NCBI RefSeq assembly: GCF_003148805.1
Contig: NZ_QGGX01000005.1
Coordinates: 186,001 to 250,000 of the forward strand
Length of the DNA: 64,000 nucleotides
Reading direction: 5' to 3'
Source: Aminobacter sp. AP02
GTDB lineage: Bacteria > Pseudomonadota > Alphaproteobacteria > Rhizobiales > Rhizobiaceae
Below the pieces are notes generated by a model. The model had not been told where the DNA came from and searched no databases. It was given only the letters and a program-made list of their open reading frames with translations. Below, in pieces: positions 18,539 through 26,816 of the stretch (within the stretch, counting starts at the first letter, position 1; every line of letters starts with the position of its first letter). Position numbers and translations under genes: made by a program.

Positions 18539-19449
18539 TGAACCAATACCAGCTGTCCAGGCGATCCAACATCGGCGAGCGGGTCAAGGTGTCGTTCGAG
18601 TTCTTCCCGCCGAAGAACGACGACATGGAAGCGCGGCTGTGGGACACGATCAAGCGTCTCGAGCCGCTCAATCCGCAGTTCGTGTCGGTGACCTATGGCG
18701 CGGGCGGCACGACCCGCGAGCGCACGGCGCGCACGGTCAGGCGCATCCTCGAGGAGTCGACGCTGACGCCGGCGGCGCACATGACCTGTGTCGATGCGTC
18801 CCGCGACGAGGTCGACCAGGTGATTTCCGAATTCGCAGCCATGGGCGTCAAGCGCTTCGTGGCCCTTCGCGGCGACCCCAAGGAGGGCGTGGGCGCGGCC
18901 TACCAGCCGCATCCTGGCGGCTATGCCAATGGTGCCGAACTGGTCGGTGCGCTGAAGGGGCAGGGCGATTTCGACATCTCCGTGTCGGCCTACCCGGAAA
19001 AGCATCCCGAGAGCCCCGACTTCGCCACCGATTTCGACATGCTCAAGCGCAAGGTCGACAATGGCGCTACGCGTGCGATCACCCAATTCTTTTTCGACAA
19101 CGATCTCTATGAGCGCTACGTCGAACGCGCCCGCAAGGCCGGTATCTATATCCCGATCGTGCCGGGCATCCTGCCCATCCACAGCTTCACGCAGGTGGCC
19201 AATTTCGCTTCCCGCTGCGGCGCGCATGTGCCGGCTTGGCTCGCCGAGCGCTTCGACGGGCTCGACAAGGATCCGCAGACGCACGCGCTGATTGCCTCGG
19301 CGGTCGCGGTCGAGCAGGTGCATGACCTCGTCGAGCGTGGTGTCGGCGACTTCCATTTCTACACGATGAACAGGGCAGACCTGGTGTTCGCCGTTTGCCA
19401 CATGATCGGCATCCGCTCGCCAGTTACTCCAAGCTCGGCAGCGGCTTGA
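18538..19449 (+). CDS. metF: 5,10-methylenetetrahydrofolate reductase
   Basis: The 303-residue flavoprotein has the TIM-barrel fold of the family. VSFEFFPPKNDDME contains the catalytic glutamate region, followed by VSVTYGAGGTTRERT, HMTCVD, LRGDP and TRAITQFFFDNDLY, all canonical. It reduces methylene-THF to methyl-THF for methionine synthase. The start at 18538 overlaps the stop of the regulator gene (TGATG); an in-frame upstream start at 18463 would lie inside that gene and is rejected. An intrinsic terminator follows 6 bp after the stop. metH is not in this window. Confidence 0.95.
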   Translation: MNQYQLSRRSNIGERVKVSFEFFPPKNDDMEARLWDTIKRLEPLNPQFVSVTYGAGGTTRERTARTVRRILEESTLTPAAHMTCVDASRDEVDQVISEFAAMGVKRFVALRGDPKEGVGAAYQPHPGGYANGAELVGALKGQGDFDISVSAYPEKHPESPDFATDFDMLKRKVDNGATRAITQFFFDNDLYERYVERARKAGIYIPIVPGILPIHSFTQVANFASRCGAHVPAWLAERFDGLDKDPQTHALIASAVAVEQVHDLVERGVGDFHFYTMNRADLVFAVCHMIGIRSPVTPSSAAA

Positions 19450-19455
19450 GAACCA

Positions 19456-19486
19456 AAAAGGCCGGGACTTAGATCCCGGCCTTTTC
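19456..19486. terminator. Bidirectional intrinsic terminator after metF
   Basis: AAAAGGCCGGGA (19456-19467) pairs exactly with TCCCGGCCTTTT (19474-19485), loop 6 nt. T-runs follow on both strands, so it can end metF and also the minus-strand microprotein transcript that stops at 19534. Confidence 0.9.
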
Positions 19487-19533
19487 GAAGCTTCCACCTT
19501 AGAGGTGCTATCGTCTTCCGCCGTCTGAGCGGC

Positions 19534-19620
19534 CTATGGAAGAACTCCAACAATGAGCGCGCCGATAAAAGCGAACGCGGCGCAAATCATGAGTGCATTG
19601 ATAGACCTAGTCAGTCCCAT
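19534..19620 (-). CDS. 28-residue hydrophobic microprotein
   Basis: The minus strand has AGGAGG six bases before an ATG at 19620, then 28 codons and TAG at 19534-19536. The product begins MGLTRSINALMI, continues with a hydrophobic stretch of about 18 residues and ends VGVLP, so it looks like a single-span membrane microprotein. The strong ribosome site, compact hydrophobic product and the shared bidirectional terminator downstream support a real gene. A 62-codon plus-strand frame (19553-19741) overlaps it antisense but has no ribosome site. Function is unknown. A possible promoter is TTGTGT, 16 bp, then TAAATT on the minus strand upstream. Confidence 0.65.
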   Translation of the reverse strand: MGLTRSINALMICAAFAFIGALIVGVLP

Positions 19621-19697
19621 GCATAGCCTCCTCTGCGCAAGTCACAGGCCGGAATTTAGGGTCATTTCAGCCACACACAAGAAAAAAATGTGCTGCA

Positions 19698-19723
19698 TTG
19701 CGACAAGATTGCGAGAATTGCGA
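19698..19723. repeat. Three TTGCGA direct repeats
   Basis: TTGCGA occurs at 19698, 19709 and 19718 (spacing 11 and 9). They lie about 80-100 bp upstream of the microprotein start on the minus strand, where they read TCGCAA. They could be a regulator site or chance. The rest of the gap 19621-19800 shows nothing else. Confidence 0.35.
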
Positions 19724-19800
19724 CGCATTTTCTCGTCTTAGCCTTTGGAATTATTTGCCAAATGCGGTCGTAACGGTTGTGGAGAAATTGTGGCAAACTT

Positions 19801-20697
19801 TCAGCCGGCGGCAGCCGCGCGGCGCCTGAAAATGCGCCCGTCTATGGTCACGAGGCCAAGAGCGATGAGGGCCATGCCGGCAAGTTCGAACGTTTCGAGA
19901 TGCTCGCCTAGGAATGTCACACCAAGCAGGATGGCGCTGGCGGGTACTATCAGCGTGACCAGCGAGGTGTTGGTGGCACCTGCCGAAGCAACCAGGCCGA
20001 AATACAGCAGATAGGCGAATGCGGTTGAAATCAGCGCCAGCGCGACGACTGCAGCCCACGAACCCGCGCTCGCCGCAAACAGGCCGCCTGTGCCGTGAAC
20101 GAGCAGCACAATCGGTATCATCATCATGGTCGAGGCGGTGAGCTGCCCGGTCGCGACGATCGCCGGCGGGACGCCCCTGAGCCTGCGCGCCACCATCAGC
20201 GCCAGCGCATAAGAAAGCGACGCGCCGATCAGGGCCAGCTTGGCCCACACCGGCCCGCCGAGGCCAGCGATCAGTCCCGGGCCGATCATGACGGCAGTGC
20301 CGCAAATGCCGAGCGCAATGCCGGCGAGCTTGTTCCAGTTCAGCTTCTCGTCGCTGGTCATCATGTTGGCGACGACCAGGGTCCAAAATGGCGTTGTCGC
20401 ATTCAGCACCGACGCAAGTCCCGCGCCGATCTCGGTCTGGCCGAGGAAGATCAGCGAGAACGGGATGACGTTGTTGAGCAGCGCCAGCCCAAACAGGGTT
20501 GGGGCGAGCGGCAAGGCGAGGCGGAAGGACGGGCCGCGTGCAAGGAGATAGATGTGCAGCGCCAAGGCGGCGATCATCACCCGAAACAGCACCAGCTTGA
20601 GCGGCGCGATTTCGGCGACCGCGATATGGACGAAGAAGAACGAACCGCCCCAGATGACGCCGAGCAGCAGAAGCTTGGCCCAGTCTCTTGCCGACAT
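19801..20697 (-). CDS. EamA/DMT-family transporter
   Basis: The 298-residue protein has about ten membrane helices in two EamA repeats (roughly 5-135 and 150-288). The first repeat starts with LLLGVIWGGSFFFVHIAV and the second has the usual LISTAFAYLLYFGLVASAGAT region. Members of this drug/metabolite superfamily export amino acids, metabolites or drugs; the substrate here is unknown. The gene is divergent from the ornithine decarboxylase gene with a 157-bp gap, so co-regulation or diamine export is conceivable but unproven. Confidence 0.88.
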   Translation of the reverse strand: MSARDWAKLLLLGVIWGGSFFFVHIAVAEIAPLKLVLFRVMIAALALHIYLLARGPSFRLALPLAPTLFGLALLNNVIPFSLIFLGQTEIGAGLASVLNATTPFWTLVVANMMTSDEKLNWNKLAGIALGICGTAVMIGPGLIAGLGGPVWAKLALIGASLSYALALMVARRLRGVPPAIVATGQLTASTMMMIPIVLLVHGTGGLFAASAGSWAAVVALALISTAFAYLLYFGLVASAGATNTSLVTLIVPASAILLGVTFLGEHLETFELAGMALIALGLVTIDGRIFRRRAAAAG

Positions 20698-20854
20698 CGT
20701 GATTCCCTTCGTCGCTTCGTCACATTCAAGCGGTAGTCGCGCTTTCTGGATAGGGCCACCCGATTCCCATGACGTGACGCAAGGCTGCTGGACGGCGCGT
20801 GGGTTGCATCATCGGTGGCTTGCTTTAGATTTCGGCCCGCAACAAGGAGCTTCC

Positions 20855-22075
20855 ATGCAGCGATTCGAGAATGCGCGCGAGGCAGCACTGGCGCTTCGAC
20901 CGGATGCTCCGGTCTATTGTTTCCGGCCCGAAGTGCTGAAAACCGATGCCAGGAACTTCATGGATATGTTTCCCGGCAAGACCGCCTATGCGGTCAAGAC
21001 CAATGGCGAGCCGATCGTGCTCAAGGCGCTTGTCGAAGCCGGGGTGACGATGTTCGACGTGGCGTCGCCAGGGGAGTTCGCGGCGGTGAGGGAGGTCTCG
21101 TCGGACGCGGAAATGATCTACATGCACCCGGTCAAGGCGCAGTCCGACATCCGGCTGGCGCTCGAGACCTACGGCATCAGGGTGATCGCCGTCGATCATG
21201 AAGACGAAATCACCAAGCTCAGCCGCGTTGTGCGCGCACTCGACATCGATCCGGGCGCGATCACGGTGTTCGTGCGCGTGCAGACCAAGGGTTCGGCGGC
21301 CTACGAACTGTCGAAGAAGTTCGGCGCGGGGCCTGCTTATGCGGTTGAACTGGCTGAACGGCTGAACCGCCATGGCTACAAGGTTGGGCTGTGCTTCCAT
21401 GTCGGCTCCCAGATCGAGGACCCCGATACCTATGAGCGGGCGCTTGCCTCGGTCGACTGGGTGCGCAACCGCGTCAGCTTCGACCTTGCCGGATTGGACG
21501 TCGGCGGCGGGTTTCCCGCCGAGTACGGCCATGATCCCAATAGCAAGAAGCCGGCGATGCCCTCGATCGGGCAGATCATGTCGCGCTTTCGCGGCGACCT
21601 GAAGGAATACAACTTCGACGAGATGCCGCTGGTGGCCGAGCCCGGCCGGGTGATCGTGGCGCGCTGCCTGTCACTGATCGTGCGCGTTCTGCTGCGCAAG
21701 GGCAGGCGCATCTACATCAATGACGGCATCTGGGCGTCGCTGTCGGATTCCTGGACAGGCAAGATCACGCTGCCGGCGCGCTTCATCCCCGATCCGGCAA
21801 TCCGCACGCGCAACGGCGACGTCGGCAAGATCGTGCCGTTCAAGGTGTGCGGGGCTACCTGCGATTCCGTCGACATCCTGTCGAGGCCGTTCTGGTTGCC
21901 CGAAACGGTCGACACCGGCGACTGGATCGAGATCGGCCATATTGGCGCCTATTCGCTGTCGCTCAGGACCCGTTTCAACGGCTTTTATCCCGACACTTTC
22001 GTCGAAGTGACGACGCCATTCGACGAGGGCGAGGCGCCGGTTGGATTGGCCAGCCTGGAGACCATGGCGGATTGA
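20855..22075 (+). CDS. Type III PLP ornithine/lysine decarboxylase
   Basis: The 406-residue protein belongs to the alanine-racemase-fold (fold III) decarboxylases. The PLP lysine is K48 in YAVKTN. HVGSQ, GGGFPAEYG and the C-terminal VCGATCDSVD with Cys336 and the following Asp are the ornithine decarboxylase signature. It makes putrescine from ornithine (or cadaverine from lysine) in the cytosol. AAGGAG before the ATG at 20855 sets the start; a longer in-frame extension to 20552 overlaps the divergent transporter and is rejected. It is followed 17 bp later by an NAD-dependent epimerase-like gene, probably in one operon. Ornithine versus lysine preference cannot be read here. Confidence 0.9.
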   Translation: MQRFENAREAALALRPDAPVYCFRPEVLKTDARNFMDMFPGKTAYAVKTNGEPIVLKALVEAGVTMFDVASPGEFAAVREVSSDAEMIYMHPVKAQSDIRLALETYGIRVIAVDHEDEITKLSRVVRALDIDPGAITVFVRVQTKGSAAYELSKKFGAGPAYAVELAERLNRHGYKVGLCFHVGSQIEDPDTYERALASVDWVRNRVSFDLAGLDVGGGFPAEYGHDPNSKKPAMPSIGQIMSRFRGDLKEYNFDEMPLVAEPGRVIVARCLSLIVRVLLRKGRRIYINDGIWASLSDSWTGKITLPARFIPDPAIRTRNGDVGKIVPFKVCGATCDSVDILSRPFWLPETVDTGDWIEIGHIGAYSLSLRTRFNGFYPDTFVEVTTPFDEGEAPVGLASLETMAD

Positions 22076-22092
22076 CCGTGCCTTCCTCGAAC

Positions 22093-22962
22093 ATGCGTGT
22101 TTTCCTGCTCGGCGGGACCGGCTTTATCGGCAGCCACGTCCTCCAACGCCTGATAGCCGCAGGACATCAAGTCATCGGCCTCGCTCGTTCCGAAACTTCG
22201 GCGGCGCGATTGCATGCGGCGGGCGCGACGGCACTGCTCGGCGATCTGCGCAAGCCTTTGGAATGGGTAGCCAAGATCCCGCCGGTGGACGCGGTCATTC
22301 AAGCTGCTTCAGACTTTGGCGACGACATGGGGCAGGTCGAGGCAGCACTGCTCGACGCGCTCTTGCCTGTGCTTGGCGCGATGCCGCAACGGCCGCGGTT
22401 CATCTACACCGGCGGTTGCTGGCTTTTCGGGGCGACAGGCGAGCGGGTGGCGACGGAAGAAAGCGCGTTCGATCCGCTTCCGGCATTCAGCGATGCGATC
22501 GACAATATGAGTCGGGTGCTAGACGCCCCTGAAGTCGACAGCTTCGTCGTGCACCCGGCGATGGTCTATTCGGGCGAAGGCGGCGTGTTTTCGTCTTTCA
22601 TGGACGCAATGCGCGCGGGCAAGCCGGTCGAGGTGATCGGCTCCAAAGAGGTGGTCTGGCCGCTGATCCATGCGGAAGACCTGGCGGACCTTTACGTCAG
22701 GGTTCTGGAAAAGGCGCAGCCTGGTGCGGTCTACAACGGCGCAGCAATCGACGGCCTGAGCGTCGGAGAAATAGTCCTTGAGATTTCGCGGTTGCTTGGG
22801 ACCGAGTGCCCCGAGCTACGCATTTTCAGCGCCGACCTTGCGGCGGAGAACCTGGGCGAGTGGGCGCGGGGCTATGCGATCAGCCAGCGCCTGAGCGGAG
22901 ACAAGGCGCGCACCGAGCTCGGCTGGAAGCCGGTCCACCACGGTGCGGCGTCGTTGTTTTGA
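22093..22962 (+). CDS. NAD(P)-dependent epimerase/dehydratase-family protein
   Basis: The protein has about 289 residues and an extended SDR fold. The nucleotide motif is GGTGFIGSHV at about 8-17 (GxxGxxG). The catalytic Tyr-x3-Lys is not obvious, which is common in atypical SDRs of the NAD(P)-binding 'NmrA/epimerase' type. The start is probably the ATG at 22093; a GTG at 22078, 3 bp after the decarboxylase stop, would add five residues. Its substrate is unknown. It is likely co-transcribed with the ornithine decarboxylase gene and converges on the transglycosylase gene 15 bp downstream. Confidence 0.8.
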   Translation: MRVFLLGGTGFIGSHVLQRLIAAGHQVIGLARSETSAARLHAAGATALLGDLRKPLEWVAKIPPVDAVIQAASDFGDDMGQVEAALLDALLPVLGAMPQRPRFIYTGGCWLFGATGERVATEESAFDPLPAFSDAIDNMSRVLDAPEVDSFVVHPAMVYSGEGGVFSSFMDAMRAGKPVEVIGSKEVVWPLIHAEDLADLYVRVLEKAQPGAVYNGAAIDGLSVGEIVLEISRLLGTECPELRIFSADLAAENLGEWARGYAISQRLSGDKARTELGWKPVHHGAASLF

Positions 22963-22976
22963 GTGAGCAGGAGTCT

Positions 22977-24212
22977 CTACTCGCTGCTCGCCTGAAGGTC
23001 AGCCAAAAGCTCGTCGGTCGGCCAGCCGTCGACAGGCAGCTTGAGTCGGATCTGTTCCTGGCGGATGGCTTCGCGGGTGTTGGTGCCGAGGATGCCGTCG
23101 ATGCCGCCGACGTCGTAGCCCTTGTCGTGAAGTTTCTGCTGCAGGGCCTTCATCGCGTCGCCAGTCAGGCCGGCGTCGGGATTGCCGCGATCGAAGGCCG
23201 GCTGGCCGGCGAGACGGGCGGCAAGGTGGGCGGCGGTCAGCGTGTAGGTCGCCGACTGGTTCCATTCGAGATAGACGTCGTAATTGTCATAGGTCAGGAA
23301 GGCAGGGCCCTTGCGGCCCATTGGCAATACGACCGCCGCCTTGAGCCCATTGTCCTTGAGCGGGCTGCCGTCGCGCATGGTGACGCCCATGTCGGCCCAT
23401 GTGGTCAATGGCAGCTTGTTGGTGCGGCCGGTCTGTTCCCAGGCCATCTCGGCGGGGACGCGAATTTCCTCGATCCATGGCTCGCCGCGCTTCCAGCCAC
23501 GTGACTGGATCTTCTTGCCGGTGGTCAGGATGACGTCGGCCGGGCTGTTGCGCAGGTCGACGATGCCGTCGCCGTCGCCGTCGACGCCGCGCGCCAGATA
23601 GTCGGTGGGCAGGATCTGGGTCTGGCCGATTTCGCCGGCCCAGGCGCCTTTGACGTCGGCGGGCAGGACGTTGCGGTCGATCAATGTGATCAGCGGGATT
23701 ATCTGCGGCCGAAACAGATCGGGCCGGCGGCAGTCATGCGCCAGCGTCACCAGCGCGTTGAGCGAATTGAAATTGCCCTGCACCGCGCCAAAGTCGGTCT
23801 CCAACCCCCAGAACGCGGCAATGACGGGACCCGGCACGCCGAACTCCTGTTCGGCGATGGTGAAGTACTGGCCGTACTTCTGCAGGTTTGCGGTGCCATG
23901 CTTGAGCCGGTAGTCGCTGATCATGCGTTCGGAAAACTGGGTGAAGGTCTGGGCAAAGACGCCTTGAGCGCGGTCGCGTTCCAGCACCTTCGGGTCGAGG
24001 GCCGCGTTGGCCAGGGCCGAAAGCCCCTTTTCGCCGACGCCGGCGGCGCGAGCCTCATTGCCGAGGTTTTGCTTCCAGGTGGCGAAGTCGTCGCCGCATT
24101 CCGCGGCGACCGCAGGGGCGCCCTGAGTCACTGAGGCAGTGTCCTGGGCGATCGCCGGCAAGGCGACGGTGGCGAAAAGGACGGCGACCAGCGCCTTGCT
24201 CAGCAGTTTCAT
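22977..24212 (-). CDS. MltB-family lytic murein transglycosylase with peptidoglycan-binding domain
   Basis: This 411-residue exported protein has a Sec signal peptide at about 1-22, ending AIAQ. The SLT_2/MltB catalytic domain is at about 40-330 with the catalytic Glu138 in FWGLETDFGA and later GEIGQTQILPTDYL. A PG_binding_1 domain lies at about 345-405 (KLHDKGYDVGGIDGILG). No lipobox is seen, so it is periplasmic and soluble, unlike lipoprotein MltB. It cleaves MurNAc-GlcNAc bonds to give anhydro-muropeptides. AGGAGA upstream of the ATG at 24212 supports the start. It lies directly downstream, on the same strand, of a GH25 lysozyme-like gene in the reverse map order. Confidence 0.92.
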   Translation of the reverse strand: MKLLSKALVAVLFATVALPAIAQDTASVTQGAPAVAAECGDDFATWKQNLGNEARAAGVGEKGLSALANAALDPKVLERDRAQGVFAQTFTQFSERMISDYRLKHGTANLQKYGQYFTIAEQEFGVPGPVIAAFWGLETDFGAVQGNFNSLNALVTLAHDCRRPDLFRPQIIPLITLIDRNVLPADVKGAWAGEIGQTQILPTDYLARGVDGDGDGIVDLRNSPADVILTTGKKIQSRGWKRGEPWIEEIRVPAEMAWEQTGRTNKLPLTTWADMGVTMRDGSPLKDNGLKAAVVLPMGRKGPAFLTYDNYDVYLEWNQSATYTLTAAHLAARLAGQPAFDRGNPDAGLTGDAMKALQQKLHDKGYDVGGIDGILGTNTREAIRQEQIRLKLPVDGWPTDELLADLQASSE

Positions 24213-24398
24213 GGGCAATTCTCCTGCTTGGTCCGTCACGTCGAGGCTTTCACCCAATGGCAAAAGCAGGCAGACGGCCAGCTCAATGTCTTGCCGCGCC
24301 TTCTACAGAAACGGGGCGAGGGCCGCACCCCCTCTTCTTGTCGCATCTGCCATGCGAAATGCGCAGCCCGGAGGTGCAGTCCGGTTACTCGGAAAATG

Positions 24399-25202
24399 CT
24401 ATCTGGTGTTGGCGGCGAGCCATGTCTTCCAGTGTTTCTCGGAGCCGTTGAATACGTTGATGTCGGCGTCGCCCTTGATGCCCGGCACGACACCGGTGCC
24501 GGTGTACTGCCAGAAGGTGAAGGGGTGGCTGCCATATCTCTTGGTCGGGTGGCCTGCCACCGATCGCAGCCAGTAGTGATAGCCGGGGAAGGTCGACAGG
24601 TTGTTGTCCTCGAAGAAGTCTACCGAGGTGTAGATGATCGGCTTCTTGCCGTAGTGCTTCTCGACGATGTCGAGGAAAATCTTCATTTCGCTGCGCACGG
24701 TGGCGGGGGGCGGACGCAGCTTGCAGGTTGGCGACTGCGGGTTCCACTCCATGTCGAGGATCGGCGGCATCGAAGAGCCTTCCCTCGGTACGTTGTTGAT
24801 GTACCAGCGCGCCTGCTCGGCCGCCGGGCGGCAGAAATAGTAGAAATGATAGGCGCCGCGGGGCACGCCGGCGACCTTGGTCTCGCGCCAGTGCTCGCCG
24901 AAGTAGTCGTCGACGCGGTCGCCGCCCTCGGTCGCCTTGATGAAGGCGAAGGAGATGCCGCTGCCCTTGGCCTTGGCCCAGTCGACCGAGGTCTGGTACT
25001 TCGATACGTCGGTGCCGTGGATCGGGTACGTCCAGGGCGCACCGCTTTCCCACTCGTGCGGATCGCTGTCGCTGAAGCGCGGGTTCTTGACCGACACGCT
25101 CGCCATGGTGGTCGACTTGCCGGCAGGGGCGATGGACAAGGTGTCCGTGGTCGAACAGGCGCCGAGGAAGGCGAGCAGCACAAGAGCCGAAACGCGGCGC
25201 AT
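24399..25202 (-). CDS. GH25 muramidase-like lipoprotein
   Basis: The 267-residue protein has a lipoprotein signal with lipobox LGAC at Cys16. The GH25 (Cellosyl/LytC-type) domain covers about 60-260: GTDVSKYQ with Asp65, FIKATEGG, GAYHFYYF, and PILDMEW with Asp150 and Glu152 as the catalytic pair. It should cut beta-1,4 glycosidic bonds of peptidoglycan from the inner face of the envelope or outer membrane. AAGGAG lies five bases before the ATG at 25202, which rules out the GTG one codon upstream. The downstream gene in transcription is the MltB-type enzyme after 186 bp. A GC-rich palindrome (25215-25231) lies just before the ribosome site. Confidence 0.9.
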   Translation of the reverse strand: MRRVSALVLLAFLGACSTTDTLSIAPAGKSTTMASVSVKNPRFSDSDPHEWESGAPWTYPIHGTDVSKYQTSVDWAKAKGSGISFAFIKATEGGDRVDDYFGEHWRETKVAGVPRGAYHFYYFCRPAAEQARWYINNVPREGSSMPPILDMEWNPQSPTCKLRPPPATVRSEMKIFLDIVEKHYGKKPIIYTSVDFFEDNNLSTFPGYHYWLRSVAGHPTKRYGSHPFTFWQYTGTGVVPGIKGDADINVFNGSEKHWKTWLAANTR

Positions 25203-25214
25203 CACTTCTCCTTG

Positions 25215-25231
25215 GACCGGCGCGGCCGGTC
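25215..25231. promoter_or_regulatory. GC-rich palindrome at the lysozyme leader
   Basis: GACCGGC-GCG-GCCGGTC is a perfect 7-bp inverted repeat immediately upstream of the lysozyme gene's AAGGAG. As RNA it would form a hairpin next to the ribosome site and could limit initiation. Confidence 0.4.
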
Positions 25232-25317
25232 AGAGCTTGTCGTTAAGGCGTGGCCCTGCGGCCAGATTCTATTTCGCTGGATCAGCGGTTTCCCCTGGAC
25301 ACCGCATATCCCCTCCT

Positions 25318-25357
25318 GTGATCGCCGATCACGGTTGATAAACCGTTGATCGCGCTC
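25318..25357. promoter_or_regulatory. Nested palindromes in the divergent lysozyme/serine-hydrolase gap
   Basis: GTGATC-GCC-GATCAC (25318-25332) is followed by ACGGTT-GATA-AACCGT (about 25331-25346) and then TGATC, so that GATCACGGTT and AACCGTTGATC form an almost continuous stem. They lie between the two divergent starts (25202 and 25431). No -35/-10 pair is certain in this 228-bp gap. Confidence 0.4.
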
Positions 25358-25430
25358 GACAGCCTAAAAGATTTGCGTGAGGAATGACGGCAATTCCATG
25401 GCGGAAGCATGATGCCGGGACGAGGGAGCG

Positions 25431-26816
25431 ATGCGCGTAGCGGGCAAAATCCTGAGAGGGGTGACCGGCCTGGTGATCCTTGCGGTTGCAGGTCTTTCCG
25501 CCTGGCTCTATTTCGCGCCGCCAGCATTGATCCGCGTCGGCTCCGGCTATGCCGCCAAGATCGTCTGTTCCAATGTCTTCATTGCCGGTCGTGACGCCGG
25601 GCAGGTGCTGGCGGATGACGTCCAGGCGCCCGGTCACCCGCTATTGCGACTGATGTCGGTTCATGTCGACGAAAGTGCCGGCACGGTGCGTGCCGGCCTG
25701 TTCGGCGTGTTCGGCAAGGGGCTGGCGGGTGTTCATGAGGGAGCCGGCTGCAGCACGGTGCCGGATGGCGACCTGAGAGCGGCAGCGCTAGGGCCCATAC
25801 CGCCAGCACCTGCTGCCAATGGGGATGCTCTGTGGCCGGAGGGCGAGCGGGTCGAGGCGTCGCAAGAGCCTGCGATCAACGCGATCCTGGACGATGCAGC
25901 ACTGGCCGGGCCAAACATGCGCGCCATTGTCGTCGTCCAGAACGGCAGGATCGTGGGCGAACGCTATGGCGAAGGTTTCAGCGCCGCAACTCCGCTGCTC
26001 GGCTGGTCTATGACCAAGACGGTGACGGCTGCGATCATCGGCACGCTGGTCGGCGAGGGCAAGATGTCGACCGACAGGACCGGGCTGTTCGAACCCTGGA
26101 AGGCGGACGGGCGCATGGCCATCAGCCTTGCTGACCTGATGGCGATGTCGAGCGGGCTTGAATTCAACGAGGATTATGGCGATGTCACCGACGTGACCCG
26201 CATGCTCTATCTCGAGCCTGACATGGCGCGTTTCGCCGAGGCGAAGCCTTTGGCGCATGAGGTCGGCAAGGTGTTCTCCTATTCGAGCGGCACGACGCTT
26301 CTGTTGTCGCGCTTGTGGCAGGATGCGGTAGGCGACCCGGCCAGGGCGCTGGCCTGGCCGGGTGAAAGGCTGTTTGGCCCGCTCGGCATGACCAGTGCCG
26401 TGCTGGAGGTCGACGCGCGGGGCACTTTCGCCGGTTCATCCTATCTCTACGCCACTGCGCATGATTGGGCGCGCTTCGGCCAGTTTCTGTTGCAGGATGG
26501 GGTGTGGAATGGCGCACGCGTCCTGCCGGAGGGATATGTCGGTTGGATGCGCGAAGAGGCACCCGCGTCGAACGGCGAATATGGTCGCGGCCAGCTTTGG
26601 CTGCGCGGGCCGGAAGGTGGCACGCCTGCAGGTCAAGATCCGGATGCCGGGTTCGATTTGCCCGAGGATGCATTCTGGATGCAGGGCCATGACGGCCAGA
26701 GCGTGGCGGTCGTGCCTTCCGCCCACCTTGTGGTCGTGAGGCTGGGGCTGACGCCGTCGAAACTGCACTACAAGCCGCAGGCCATGTTGGCGGCCCTTGT
26801 TGCGGCCCTCAAATAG
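25431..26816 (+). CDS. Membrane-anchored serine hydrolase, class C beta-lactamase fold
   Basis: The 461-residue protein has one N-terminal membrane helix (about 9-29), then a beta-lactamase/6-aminohexanoate-dimer-hydrolase-like domain at about 140-455. The nucleophile motif is SMTK at 193-196. The second motif is YSS in FSYSSGTTLLL, and GHDGQ near the end replaces the KTG triad, as in esterase or EstB-type members. It is probably a periplasmic esterase, D-aminopeptidase or amidohydrolase rather than a true antibiotic beta-lactamase. GAGGGAG precedes the ATG at 25431. Its stop overlaps the convergent btaB stop by 8 bp. Confidence 0.85.
   Translation: MRVAGKILRGVTGLVILAVAGLSAWLYFAPPALIRVGSGYAAKIVCSNVFIAGRDAGQVLADDVQAPGHPLLRLMSVHVDESAGTVRAGLFGVFGKGLAGVHEGAGCSTVPDGDLRAAALGPIPPAPAANGDALWPEGERVEASQEPAINAILDDAALAGPNMRAIVVVQNGRIVGERYGEGFSAATPLLGWSMTKTVTAAIIGTLVGEGKMSTDRTGLFEPWKADGRMAISLADLMAMSSGLEFNEDYGDVTDVTRMLYLEPDMARFAEAKPLAHEVGKVFSYSSGTTLLLSRLWQDAVGDPARALAWPGERLFGPLGMTSAVLEVDARGTFAGSSYLYATAHDWARFGQFLLQDGVWNGARVLPEGYVGWMREEAPASNGEYGRGQLWLRGPEGGTPAGQDPDAGFDLPEDAFWMQGHDGQSVAVVPSAHLVVVRLGLTPSKLHYKPQAMLAALVAALK

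Noticed and set aside
19553-19741. A 62-codon plus-strand frame after metF
   Set aside because: It has no ribosome site and lies behind the metF terminator; the opposite strand has a better supported 28-codon gene with AGGAGG.
25431-26816. Antibiotic-resistance beta-lactamase
   Set aside because: Although it has SxxK and YSS, it lacks the KTG box of AmpC and carries a membrane anchor and a long extra N-terminal region, so an esterase or peptidase role is more likely.
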